Shown here in pieces: positions 1-6,458 of a stretch of DNA of 10,316 nucleotides (positions within the stretch are counted from its first letter, which is position 1; the number at the start of each line of letters is the position of its first letter). This DNA is from Croceicoccus sp. GTDB taxonomy: Bacteria > Pseudomonadota > Alphaproteobacteria > Sphingomonadales > Sphingomonadaceae. The translations under genes were made by a program, and so were the position numbers. Location of the stretch: assembly GCA_029936705.1 (NCBI GenBank), contig JAPYSD010000077.1, positions 1 through 10,316 on the forward strand, written 5' to 3'. A model generated the notes under the pieces. It was not told where the DNA came from, made no database searches, and saw only the letters and a list, made by a program, of their open reading frames with translations.

Positions 1-87
1 CGCGTCTATCTCGTGCCCAAGGACGAATACCACATTCCGGTCGGCGGCTTCGTAATCGACGAGACCCGACACCAGCTGGCTGCCTAA
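1..87 (+). CDS. C-terminal end of a truncated gene, function unknown
   Basis: The first 87 bases read as one open frame of 28 codons ending in TAA at 85-87. The peptide ends FVIDETRHQLAA. The start lies outside the window and the fragment is too short to place in a family. It is followed by a perfect 12-bp inverted repeat that probably closes its transcript, so it is probably not co-transcribed with the next gene, which has its own promoter. The frame is believable because it runs cleanly to a stop placed just before the hairpin; nothing more can be said about its role. Confidence 0.55.
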   Translation, partial: RVYLVPKDEYHIPVGGFVIDETRHQLAA

Positions 88-106
88 TCGCGATCAATGA
101 AACGAA

Positions 107-139
107 CGATGGCCCGGCACCAGGAAAGCCGGGCCATCG
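107..139 (+). terminator. Perfect 12-bp stem-loop after the truncated gene
   Basis: CGATGGCCCGGC (107-118) and GCCGGGCCATCG (128-139) are exact inverted complements around a 9-nt loop. The hairpin lies 20 nt after the stop of the truncated gene. No T run follows, so it is either a terminator of the U-poor kind or a 3'-end stabiliser; the stem itself is unambiguous. Confidence 0.55.
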
Positions 140-216
140 CGCCCTTGCGGGTCCCACTGATTATACAAGTCTGCAGCTTCAGGCGCGTTCCCGAACAGCA
201 TTAATTTTGTGGATGG

Positions 217-246
217 TTGATCGCGAACAATCATCCATCCTACACT
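217..246 (+). promoter_or_regulatory. Promoter P1, TTGATC-18-TACACT, upstream of the 277-aa gene
   Basis: The -35-like TTGATC (217-222) and -10-like TACACT (241-246) are separated by exactly 18 nt. The -10 belongs to CATCCTACACT, which matches 10 of 11 bases of a motif repeated before four other genes in the window. Transcription would start near 253, leaving a short leader with AAAGGAG before the ATG at 269. An imperfect inverted repeat (211-221 with 230-240, 10 of 11 matching) covers the -35 and spacer and could be an operator. Confidence 0.6.
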
Positions 247-268
247 TGGCGTCCCAAAGGAGCACTCC

Positions 269-1102
269 ATGAACCTTTCCGACGCAATCATCGCCGTTCG
301 CGATGAGCTGTCCCCGCTCATTCCCGAAAGCGATCTCGTCATCCCCGGCGGTGCTAGACCGGCCGCTGCTGCCTACGTTCATATCCAGCTTCCACTCCTC
401 GACGCAGGCCTACAGGGTTATGGCTTCGAGGATTCGGCTCGCACCGACGCTCAGAATAGCTTTGCTGCTCTAAACGCAGTCGATCGCCGGGAATGGATCC
501 ATGCCTCGCACCTAGCTGTCATGAAGGAAACGGAGTGGCACGCCCCGCAGCTGTCCCGTCTGACAAGCGAATGGCTCAGCCACGCCGGACAAAAAGGCGG
601 AGCTCTCGACATGATAATCGAGCATCTACCGCCGCCCGTACCTGTTCGGACGCAAAGCTACGACAGTCAAAATTATGGCATCGTCCTACGCCGCGATGAC
701 AAGCATTTCCTCGTTCCCATGACGAGTCCTGAAGAAGGCGAAATGTCCGCTGCCCGTCCAATCGCAGGTCTGGGAGCGGGGCTGAGCGGCGAGACCAATA
801 CTCTTGCCGAGACCCTTGTTGGCGATGACAAGCATCTTCGCCGCGGCATTGCCGGCAACTGGCAGTTTCGCCCTATGGCACCGACGAAATTCGGCCCCGT
901 CATGATCATTGGGAATGATTTCCAGATTGCCGCCTCCGATCTTGAAAGCGGCCTTGCCAACAACGCCGTGGACCGGTTCATCCTCGTCCACGAAACACCG
1001 CGCGAACCTCCGGCTCCATCCCTTCGTATCGACCAGAACATCAAACCGATCGACCAGATGACGATGCAGATGCTCGCAGTCCAAGGGATCAGCCGCATCT
1101 AG
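269..1102 (+). CDS. Hypothetical protein, 277 aa, family not recognised
   Basis: The ATG at 269 sits 7-8 nt after a good AAAGGAG ribosome binding site and behind promoter P1, so the start is well supported. The protein looks cytosolic: no signal peptide and no membrane segment. The N-terminal part (about 1-115) is helix-rich. A proline-rich hinge (about 119-126) leads to a second part in which DDKH occurs twice (143-146 and 186-189), each followed by a hydrophobic residue, suggesting a diverged internal duplication or two equivalent strands. The C-terminal end (about 245-277) is proline/glutamine-rich and probably loosely folded. I see no catalytic motif that I can name. It shares a transcript with the 70-aa protein 26 nt downstream. 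A structural or accessory role is possible but not shown. Confidence 0.85.
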   Translation: MNLSDAIIAVRDELSPLIPESDLVIPGGARPAAAAYVHIQLPLLDAGLQGYGFEDSARTDAQNSFAALNAVDRREWIHASHLAVMKETEWHAPQLSRLTSEWLSHAGQKGGALDMIIEHLPPPVPVRTQSYDSQNYGIVLRRDDKHFLVPMTSPEEGEMSAARPIAGLGAGLSGETNTLAETLVGDDKHLRRGIAGNWQFRPMAPTKFGPVMIIGNDFQIAASDLESGLANNAVDRFILVHETPREPPAPSLRIDQNIKPIDQMTMQMLAVQGISRI

Positions 1103-1128
1103 ATCCTCCTGGCATAAGGAATCTCCAA

Positions 1129-1341
1129 ATGTCGATAAGGTTGAAGCGGCTGGGCACATACGCCTTCGCCGCAATGATTTCCGCTGCTCTCGCCGGATAT
1201 GCCGCATACTGGCAGGGCTTCTACACCGGCGCCGACACGGCCCTGTGTACCGTATCTGTCTTCGCCGGCGACGATCCCGCCGAAACGCGTTCATGCGTAA
1301 CCGCCCGGCAGCCGGTCTATGTTATCAGATCGGCTGATTGA
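1129..1341 (+). CDS. Small membrane-anchored or exported protein, 70 aa
   Basis: The ATG at 1129 follows AAGGAA at a suitable distance and lies 26 nt after the stop of the preceding gene, so the two are probably one operon. The N-terminus has a basic head (R4, K6, R7) followed by a hydrophobic alanine-rich stretch at about 10-28, which reads as a signal anchor or uncleaved signal peptide. The remainder (about 30-70) would lie outside the cytoplasm and contains two cysteines, C40 and C56, that could form a disulphide. No family is recognised. The layout is typical of small inner-membrane proteins on plasmids and phages (general knowledge), but no partner can be named. It could also be a secreted peptide if the signal is cleaved. 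Confidence 0.75.
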   Translation: MSIRLKRLGTYAFAAMISAALAGYAAYWQGFYTGADTALCTVSVFAGDDPAETRSCVTARQPVYVIRSAD

Positions 1342-1381
1342 TCGTTCGATGACACCCTATCAAACCATCATTTACGGAACG

Positions 1382-1411
1382 CTGCGAAAATAGCGATTCC
1401 CATCCTACAAT
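1382..1411 (+). promoter_or_regulatory. Promoter P2, before rnhB, giving a leaderless mRNA
   Basis: The exact motif CATCCTACAAT occupies 1401-1411. The -10 TACAAT (1406-1411) has a weak -35 candidate CTGCGA (1382-1387) at the same 18-nt spacing seen at P1, P3 and P4. The ATG of rnhB begins at 1418, only six bases after the -10, where transcription itself should start. CCATCC (1400-1405) and GGATGG (1416-1421) form an inverted repeat around the -10, a possible regulator site. Confidence 0.6.
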
Positions 1412-1417
1412 AGCGGG

Positions 1418-2035
1418 ATGGCTAAAGAAGATCATCCCTGCTGCAAACGCAGCCTGCGCCCAGTCATCGGCATCGATGAGGTCGGACGCGGTTCCCTTAT
1501 CACCTCTGTCACCACTGCCGCAGTCGTCTTCGTTTCCGAAGCGCCTGAAGGACTTCGCGATTCCAAGAAGCTCAGCGAAAAGAAGCGGATCGCATTTGAT
1601 CTGGCCATTCGCGAATGCGCCGAAGTCTCAATCGGCGAAGCCACCGTGCAGGAGATCGATCGCATCGGGATCCTTGCCGCAACGCTTCTCGCAATGCGGC
1701 GGGCATGGGAAGGCATCCCATCAACGCTGCGCCGCGAAAGCCTCGTCATCGTCGACGGCGACAAGGCGCCGTCAATACCCGGGCCCTTGGAGCTATTGCC
1801 AAAGGGCGATGATCTTTGCCCGACAGTTTCTGCAGCAAGCATCATCGCAAAGGTCTGCCGCGATAACGCAGTGAACAAGCTTCATGAGCTTGAGCCTCAT
1901 TACGGATGGGAAAAGAACAAGGGATACGGAACCCGCGATCATATCGCGGCGATCGAAGCCCACGGGCCCAGCGCCCACCACAGGCGAAGCTTCGCGCCGA
2001 TCCGAACGATGATCAAGGCGCGACCGAATATCTAG
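1418..2035 (+). CDS. rnhB: Ribonuclease HII
   Basis: RNase HII cuts the RNA strand of RNA-DNA hybrids and removes single ribonucleotides built into DNA. The 205-aa protein has the family's motifs in order: GIDEVGRG (18-25), DSKKLS (48-53), VDG (112-114), ASIIAKV-x-RD (140-149) and YGWEKNKGYGT (162-172). The expected metal-binding acids are present: D20, E21, D113 and D149. Length is normal. One divergence is that the usual GPLAGPV after the first motif is replaced by GSLITSV, pointing to an accessory rather than a housekeeping copy. The ATG at 1418 is the first possible start: an in-frame TAG lies at 1391-1393 with no start codon between, and there is no ribosome binding site, so translation is probably leaderless. 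The gene heads a likely operon with a 64-aa protein, a sigma factor and a DNA methyltransferase. Confidence 0.93.
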   Translation: MAKEDHPCCKRSLRPVIGIDEVGRGSLITSVTTAAVVFVSEAPEGLRDSKKLSEKKRIAFDLAIRECAEVSIGEATVQEIDRIGILAATLLAMRRAWEGIPSTLRRESLVIVDGDKAPSIPGPLELLPKGDDLCPTVSAASIIAKVCRDNAVNKLHELEPHYGWEKNKGYGTRDHIAAIEAHGPSAHHRRSFAPIRTMIKARPNI

Positions 2036-2048
2036 AAAGGCGACTTCA

Positions 2049-2243
2049 TTGACCAGCACACCAGCCGCAACAGATCCTGTCACCTGGCTGCGCGAGCGCG
2101 CTGATCCCTTCGAGGTCGTTGGCGACGTCAAGCAGACGGACGAACCTGGCGTATTTCACGTGCCGGTCAAGTGGGCAAACCCGAACCACTCCGATGCGAC
2201 CGTCGTGGTGGACCTTGAAGACGAAGATTGGTTCGAGCTCTGA
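2049..2243 (+). CDS. Small acidic protein, 64 aa, TTG start, unknown function
   Basis: The start is TTG at 2049, preceded by AAAGG (2036-2040) at an 8-nt spacing; no ATG or GTG fits better. It begins 13 nt after the rnhB stop and ends 26 nt before the sigma factor, so it is in the same operon. The protein is acidic, most clearly in its C-terminus (VVVDLEDEDWFEL), and has no cysteines or membrane segment. The middle (about 20-52) looks like a small beta-rich unit. I recognise no family. Its position directly before a sigma factor makes a role as an antagonist or cofactor of that sigma worth considering, but this is inference from context only. Confidence 0.7.
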   Translation: MTSTPAATDPVTWLRERADPFEVVGDVKQTDEPGVFHVPVKWANPNHSDATVVVDLEDEDWFEL

Positions 2244-2269
2244 AAAACGACCAGCAGCAGGGGGAATTC

Positions 2270-3055
2270 ATGGGACAAACGATTACACACGCGGCCCTCA
2301 TTACGAGCGCCAAGGACGGCTGTGATCGATCCAAGGCAAAATTGATCAAGCATTACGAAAAGCTGATCGTGAAGCTGGCGAAAACGCACGGATCAAACCT
2401 CGAACGCGATGATGCCCATCAGCTCGGCGCCATGGGTCTGCTCGAGGCCCTCGAACCCTTTGATCTCGAAGCTGGATACCAGTTCGCGACCTTTGCCCGC
2501 CACCGTATTGCCGAGCGCATACGAACCGCACAGCGCGATGCAACGCCAGTGAAGATCACCGGTCGGCACAATCCAGCCCTGCAGGGCGCGCGCATTCTGA
2601 AAGCTCGCCAGCAGCTCGAACAGATGGGCGAACAGCCAACTCCGGCAGCGATCGCCAAACTCTCCGGCATCGATCTTGCCAACCTGGACGCCGAGGTCCG
2701 GCGTTCGCTCACGGCCTCGAAAACAGCGTACAAGCCTATCGAGGATGCTTGGCAGCTGGCCGACGAAAGACCCGCGCCCGATGTGGAAATCGATCGCCAG
2801 AAGGGCGTCGCCTTGATCCACAAGGCCGCCGCGGCGCTAAATGACCGCGAAAAGCGCATTCTTTTCGCCCGCGTTGCTGCCAATGACGAGCCGGCGACGC
2901 TGGCTGACCTCTCGGCCGAGCTCGGCGTATCTCGAGAGCGTGTGAGACAAATCGAGATGAACTTGCTCAAGAAGATGTCGACGCAGCTGCGGGGCATGGG
3001 GTTTCAGAACGTCAATCTCGTGCCTCCGAAAAAATACACGCGCAAAGCCGCTTAA
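2270..3055 (+). CDS. Sigma-70 family alternative RNA polymerase sigma factor, 261 aa
   Basis: This is a promoter-recognition subunit that would direct RNA polymerase to a particular set of promoters. Region 2 is clear at about 22-90, with DDAHQLGAMGLLEALEPFD (47-65) matching the core-binding segment and FATFARHRIAERI (72-84) the melting helix. Region 3 is about 105-150. Region 4 is at about 186-240, with the helix-turn-helix LADLSAELGVSRERVRQIE (211-229). No region 1.1 or 1.2 is seen, and the RpoH box is absent, so it is an alternative sigma. In the melting helix, ARHRI replaces the ATWWI of housekeeping sigma factors, so both tryptophans are missing. I place the start at ATG 2270 because AGGGGGA sits just before it; an upstream TTG at 2228 overlaps the previous gene and has no site. 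It lies in the rnhB operon, whose promoter carries the motif shared across the window. Confidence 0.9.
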   Translation: MGQTITHAALITSAKDGCDRSKAKLIKHYEKLIVKLAKTHGSNLERDDAHQLGAMGLLEALEPFDLEAGYQFATFARHRIAERIRTAQRDATPVKITGRHNPALQGARILKARQQLEQMGEQPTPAAIAKLSGIDLANLDAEVRRSLTASKTAYKPIEDAWQLADERPAPDVEIDRQKGVALIHKAAAALNDREKRILFARVAANDEPATLADLSAELGVSRERVRQIEMNLLKKMSTQLRGMGFQNVNLVPPKKYTRKAA

Positions 3056-3087
3056 AGCTTTCCAGCCACGAAAACACAAACAGTCCA

Positions 3088-3111
3088 GCCCGCAGGCAAA
3101 GCCTGCCGGGC
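3088..3111 (+). promoter_or_regulatory. Stem-loop between the sigma factor and methyltransferase genes
   Basis: GCCC-GCAGGC (3088-3097) pairs with GCCTGC-GGGC (3101-3106 and 3108-3111), leaving one bulged C at 3107 and an AAA loop. It ends four bases before the GAGG ribosome binding site of the methyltransferase. No T run follows, so it is more likely to tune readthrough, RNA stability or translation of the downstream gene than to terminate fully. Confidence 0.45.
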
Positions 3112-3123
3112 CACGAGGTGCTT

Positions 3124-4287
3124 ATGTCCACTAAACCCCTACGCTCCGTCGAGATCTTTGCCGGTGCCGCTGGCCTCGGCCTGGGGCTCGCCAAATCCGG
3201 CTTTCATCACGAGGTCGTAGTTGAACGCGACCATTCGGCCTGCAACACCATTCGCGCCAACCAGCGCGATGGCCATCCGCTCGTAGAGGGGTGGGACATA
3301 CGAGAAGCCTCGATCGAGAATTGCGATCTATCCGATATCGCCGCCGAACCCGACCTAGTGGCTGGAGGGCCTCCTTGTCAGTCATTTTCGATCGGCGGAA
3401 AACACAAGGGGCATCGAGACGAACGAAACCTGTGGCCCTGGGCGATCCAGACGGTCGCGCAGCTCAAGCCGAAGGCTTTCGTCTTTGAGAACGTGCCAAA
3501 CCTCGCGTCAGGACACGCGGACTTCTTTGACTATCTTGTCAAAGCGCTGGCACTACCGACTATTGCTACCCCGCTCGACTGGGAGAGCGACGCCGAGCGT
3601 CTCTCCAAGATCATTGCCACCGGCCAATCGTTCGATCCGAGCTACCGGGTCAGTGTCGCCACTCTCATGGCTGCAGACTTCGGAACAGGCCAGAAGCGCA
3701 AGCGGCTCTTCATCACAGGAGTTCGCACCGACGTCGCCGCAGATTTCAAGGTCCCGGAACCTACCCATAGCGCCGAGCAGCTTCTCGAGGACAAGTGGCT
3801 CACTGGAGCCTACTGGGATCGCCACGCACTGGACCGTCCGCAGATGGACGAGGCGGGTCTGCGCTGGCTCAGGAAGCACAACCGGAATCCGCGAGATCTC
3901 TTCGCCGCTCCGCTCAAAGCCCACAAGACTGTTCGCGACGTCTTCGCAGGCATTCCCGGCGGCGCGGCGAATAACGAACGGGCCCCGCGTGAGGCAAAAG
4001 TCTACAAGGGACATACCGGCTCACCAATCGACGAGCCATCAAAGACGCTGCGCGCTGGAGATCACGGCGTATCCGGAGGCGAAAATCTTTGTGATTGGGG
4101 CACTTACAGGTCGCCGCGCTACGAGCACTTCAGTGTACGTGAAGCGGCTGCCATCTCCGATTTTCCTCACGATTATCGCTTTGACGGAACATGGTCGGAT
4201 GGCCTGAAGCAGATCGGGAATGCAGTCCCATGCGCATTGAGCGAGGCCGTTGGCGGATCCCTCGCGAAGACCCTTCAAGCGGCCTGA
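3124..4287 (+). CDS. DNA (cytosine-5-)-methyltransferase, orphan
   Basis: The enzyme transfers a methyl group from S-adenosylmethionine to carbon 5 of cytosine in a DNA target. Motifs appear in the family's order: I, EIFAGAAGLGLGL (10-22), for the cofactor; IV, GGPPCQSFS (81-89), with catalytic C85; VI, FENVPNL (121-127); VIII, GTGQKRKRLF (187-196); and X, GNAVP (365-369). The target-recognition domain is the variable part between motifs VIII and X, about 200-340, and its specificity cannot be read by eye. Length, 387 aa, is normal. I chose ATG 3124 because GAGG (3115-3118) precedes it by 5 nt; a GTG at 3118 lies inside that site. No restriction endonuclease or mismatch-repair gene (vsr) is adjacent, so it is an orphan that could regulate genes or protect the element from host restriction. 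It ends the rnhB-sigma operon. Confidence 0.93.
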   Translation: MSTKPLRSVEIFAGAAGLGLGLAKSGFHHEVVVERDHSACNTIRANQRDGHPLVEGWDIREASIENCDLSDIAAEPDLVAGGPPCQSFSIGGKHKGHRDERNLWPWAIQTVAQLKPKAFVFENVPNLASGHADFFDYLVKALALPTIATPLDWESDAERLSKIIATGQSFDPSYRVSVATLMAADFGTGQKRKRLFITGVRTDVAADFKVPEPTHSAEQLLEDKWLTGAYWDRHALDRPQMDEAGLRWLRKHNRNPRDLFAAPLKAHKTVRDVFAGIPGGAANNERAPREAKVYKGHTGSPIDEPSKTLRAGDHGVSGGENLCDWGTYRSPRYEHFSVREAAAISDFPHDYRFDGTWSDGLKQIGNAVPCALSEAVGGSLAKTLQAA

Positions 4288-4297
4288 CCGGCTTTTT
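4277..4297 (+). terminator. Intrinsic terminator of the methyltransferase operon
   Basis: AAGCGG (4277-4282) pairs with CC-GCTT (4288-4289 and 4291-4294) with a bulged G at 4290, and the T run 4293-4297 follows. The stem starts inside the last codons of the methyltransferase gene, and the last two Ts are also the first bases of the next promoter's -35 TTGGGC. Confidence 0.5.
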
Positions 4298-4325
4298 GGG
4301 CGCACGTGCTCTGGCATCCTAAAAT
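4296..4325 (+). promoter_or_regulatory. Promoter P3, TTGGGC-18-TAAAAT, before the penicillin-binding protein gene
   Basis: TTGGGC (4296-4301) and TAAAAT (4320-4325) are 18 nt apart, and CATCCTAAAAT matches the shared motif at 10 of 11 bases. The -35 is identical to that of P4. GGCAT (4313-4317) and ATGCC (4324-4328) form a short inverted repeat across the -10. Transcription would start near 4332-4333, directly at an ATG (4333) that opens an 11-codon reading frame running into the start of the next gene. Confidence 0.6.
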
Positions 4326-4360
4326 GCCGAGCATGAGAAGGTACCATTCGAGCCGAGCCA

Positions 4361-6364
4361 ATGTCTGAAATTTCCAAACCGCCTCGGTCCATCGCTCGGC
4401 GGCTGGCTCGTGGTGCCGTGTGGGCCGCTCTTGCTTCGAGCAGTATTGGGGTTGGCCTGGCAATTGGCGTTGCATATTCTGTTCAAAGCGCCGCTGCGAA
4501 ACTTCCCTCGTTCGACACCATCAGGAATTCACCGCCAGGCACGACAATCCGCTATCTCGCGAGTGACGGAACCGTGCTTCATCGCACCGGCCCGGCCTAC
4601 GGCGAGTGGCTGACCTACCGCAAAATACCTGCCACGATGCGCCAGGCGATTATCGCTGTGGAGGACCATCGGTACCGCACCCATTTCGGTATTGATCCCA
4701 TCGCTTTGGCTCGCGCTGCGCACTTTGCCTTCGCCAACCGGGAAACCGGACGACGGATGCAAGGTGCCTCCACTATTACCCAACAGGTCGCGCGCACGCT
4801 TTTCCTATCCAGGGACTACGATCTGCAGCGCAAGGTTGACGAGATCGTCGTCGCAATGGCGATGGAACGCAAATTCACGAAGGACCAGATCCTCGAGCTC
4901 TACCTCAACCGTATCTATTTCGGCGGTGGAGCCTATGGCATCGATGCCGCTTCGCGCCGGTTTTACGGCCATGATGCCACGAGGCTCACTATTTCAGAGG
5001 CGGCCCTTCTCGCGGGCCTGCCGAAGGCCCCGTCATCCTATGCCCCCACAGCGGACCCAGAGGCTGCGCTGGGCAGGGCAGGGGTAGTTCTATCCCGCCT
5101 TCGGACGACCGGGCAGGCACCGTCTGCTCCGCAGACCGCTCAAGATATCGAGTTCGCACCGAAAGCTGATCCGCAGCTTCGAACCTCAAGCCGCCACTTC
5201 ATCGACTGGATCGAACCGCAGGTCGAGGAACTCGCTCCAAACCTCGCAGGAAACGTCGACGTATTCACAACCCTGTCGCCGCGGCTTCAGCAGGCATCAC
5301 TCGACGCGATCTCCGAGCATACCGGCGCTAACCAGCAGGCAGCCTTGGTAGCACTCGAAGAAAATGGAGCGATCAGGGCCATGATCGGAGGCCTCGATTA
5401 CGCAACCTCGACCTACAACAGGGTCACCGAGGCCCGCCGGCAACCTGGATCGTCCTTCAAGCTCTTCGTCTACCTGTCCGCTCTCGAGGCGGGCTATAGG
5501 CCCTCCAGTGCCGTCTATGATGGGCCAATCACGATCCGCGGCTGGTCGCCGCAGAACAGCTCCGGCCGCTACTCGGGCATAATCCCGCTGCGCTCAGCAT
5601 TCGCGTGGTCGCTCAACACCGTAGCCGCGCGGCTCGGACAGGATGTGGGCACCAAAAAGATCGCCGATATGGCGCACCGTCTCGGCATATCGTCTCCGGT
5701 ACCCAGCACACCGAGCATGGTTCTTGGGACCGCCGATGTCCGCCTCCTCGACATGACCCGCGCGTATGCGACCGTCGCCTCTCTGGGCCGGTCGGTCGTG
5801 CCGTACGGCATTTCCCGCATCGCGATGAACCAACAGACAATTTACCAGCGCGAAGACCTGCCGCCGCAGCAAATCGTCTCAGCCCAGAACGCCGCAGACA
5901 TGGTGCGCCTGATGTCCGGTACCGTCGATTACGGCACCGGCCGCGCTGCGAACTTCGGGCGCGCCGCCGCAGGCAAGACGGGCACGACGAACTCCGGAAA
6001 GGATGGCTGGTTCATAGGCTTTTCCGGCGGAATCGTTGCAGGTGTCTGGATGGGACGTGATGACGCCAAGCCCATTCCTGGAATGCAGGGAGGGCGAGGG
6101 CCGGCTCGCACTTTTGCAAGTTTCATGAAGCAGGCGACACAAGAGCGCCCCAACGTTGTCACGCTCTCGCCGCTTCCGCAGTCCGCAACTCTGTCCGCCA
6201 CGCCTGCAGCCACGAGCCAGACGCGCCAGCAGCCGGTCAAATCCGCGGATCAGCAAAACGCATCAGCTCCGTCCACTCCAACACCGAATGCATCTTTGAC
6301 CCCGCCTCCAGAAACAAGCGAGCGAGCCCCGGGTCGTAGCCGCGCCATTCGGCCTGGCGCCTGA
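4361..6364 (+). CDS. Class A penicillin-binding protein, PBP1A type (transglycosylase/transpeptidase)
   Basis: The enzyme polymerises and crosslinks peptidoglycan from the outer face of the inner membrane. A short cytoplasmic head is followed by one membrane segment (about 18-40). The transglycosylase domain (about 60-240) carries EDHRYRTHFG (101-110) with catalytic E101, QGASTITQQ (134-142) and LYLNRIYFGGGAYGI (180-194). The penicillin-binding domain has SSFK (364-367) with active serine S364, SLN (417-419) and KTG (539-541). All key residues are intact, so it should be active. The last 65 residues are a Pro/Ser/Thr/Gln-rich tail, probably disordered. Length, 667 aa, is usual for the shorter PBP1A proteins. 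The ATG at 4361 has no clear ribosome binding site; coupling to the preceding short reading frame, or a rare ATT start at 4346 behind AGAAGG, are alternatives. It is flanked by its own promoter and terminator. An active full-size PBP in an accessory region is uncommon. Confidence 0.93.
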   Translation: MSEISKPPRSIARRLARGAVWAALASSSIGVGLAIGVAYSVQSAAAKLPSFDTIRNSPPGTTIRYLASDGTVLHRTGPAYGEWLTYRKIPATMRQAIIAVEDHRYRTHFGIDPIALARAAHFAFANRETGRRMQGASTITQQVARTLFLSRDYDLQRKVDEIVVAMAMERKFTKDQILELYLNRIYFGGGAYGIDAASRRFYGHDATRLTISEAALLAGLPKAPSSYAPTADPEAALGRAGVVLSRLRTTGQAPSAPQTAQDIEFAPKADPQLRTSSRHFIDWIEPQVEELAPNLAGNVDVFTTLSPRLQQASLDAISEHTGANQQAALVALEENGAIRAMIGGLDYATSTYNRVTEARRQPGSSFKLFVYLSALEAGYRPSSAVYDGPITIRGWSPQNSSGRYSGIIPLRSAFAWSLNTVAARLGQDVGTKKIADMAHRLGISSPVPSTPSMVLGTADVRLLDMTRAYATVASLGRSVVPYGISRIAMNQQTIYQREDLPPQQIVSAQNAADMVRLMSGTVDYGTGRAANFGRAAAGKTGTTNSGKDGWFIGFSGGIVAGVWMGRDDAKPIPGMQGGRGPARTFASFMKQATQERPNVVTLSPLPQSATLSATPAATSQTRQQPVKSADQQNASAPSTPTPNASLTPPPETSERAPGRSRAIRPGA

Positions 6365-6367
6365 GCT

Positions 6368-6396
6368 CGCCGCCCAGATTTGGGCGGCGTTCCTCT
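6368..6396 (+). terminator. Intrinsic terminator after the penicillin-binding protein gene
   Basis: CGCCGCCCA (6368-6376) and TGGGCGGCG (6381-6389) are exact complements around a GATT loop, followed by a pyrimidine stretch (6390-6396). The stem begins 4 nt after the stop codon. Its loop and right arm contain the TTGGGC -35 of the next promoter. Confidence 0.6.
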
Positions 6397-6409
6397 CGCA
6401 TCCTACAAT
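6380..6409 (+). promoter_or_regulatory. Promoter P4, TTGGGC-18-TACAAT, before gapR
   Basis: TTGGGC (6380-6385) and TACAAT (6404-6409) are 18 nt apart. The core 6399-6409 is an exact copy of CATCCTACAAT, also found at P2. A second CATCC follows at 6411-6415. Transcription would start near 6416 and run through a leader containing AAGAAGGAA before the ATG at 6459. Confidence 0.65.
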
Positions 6410-6458
6410 TCATCCATAGCTGCCAGCATGGCGGCTTTACCTAAAGAAGGAACTCAAT

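Noticed and set aside
686..1294. 202-codon minus-strand open frame across the 277-aa and 70-aa genes
   Set aside because: It is antisense to two genes with good starts, arginine-rich as expected of a GC-rich shadow, and has no promoter or family match.
2228..2269. Upstream TTG start for the sigma factor
   Set aside because: It overlaps the preceding gene, has no ribosome binding site and adds 14 residues unlike a sigma N-terminus; ATG 2270 has AGGGGGA before it.
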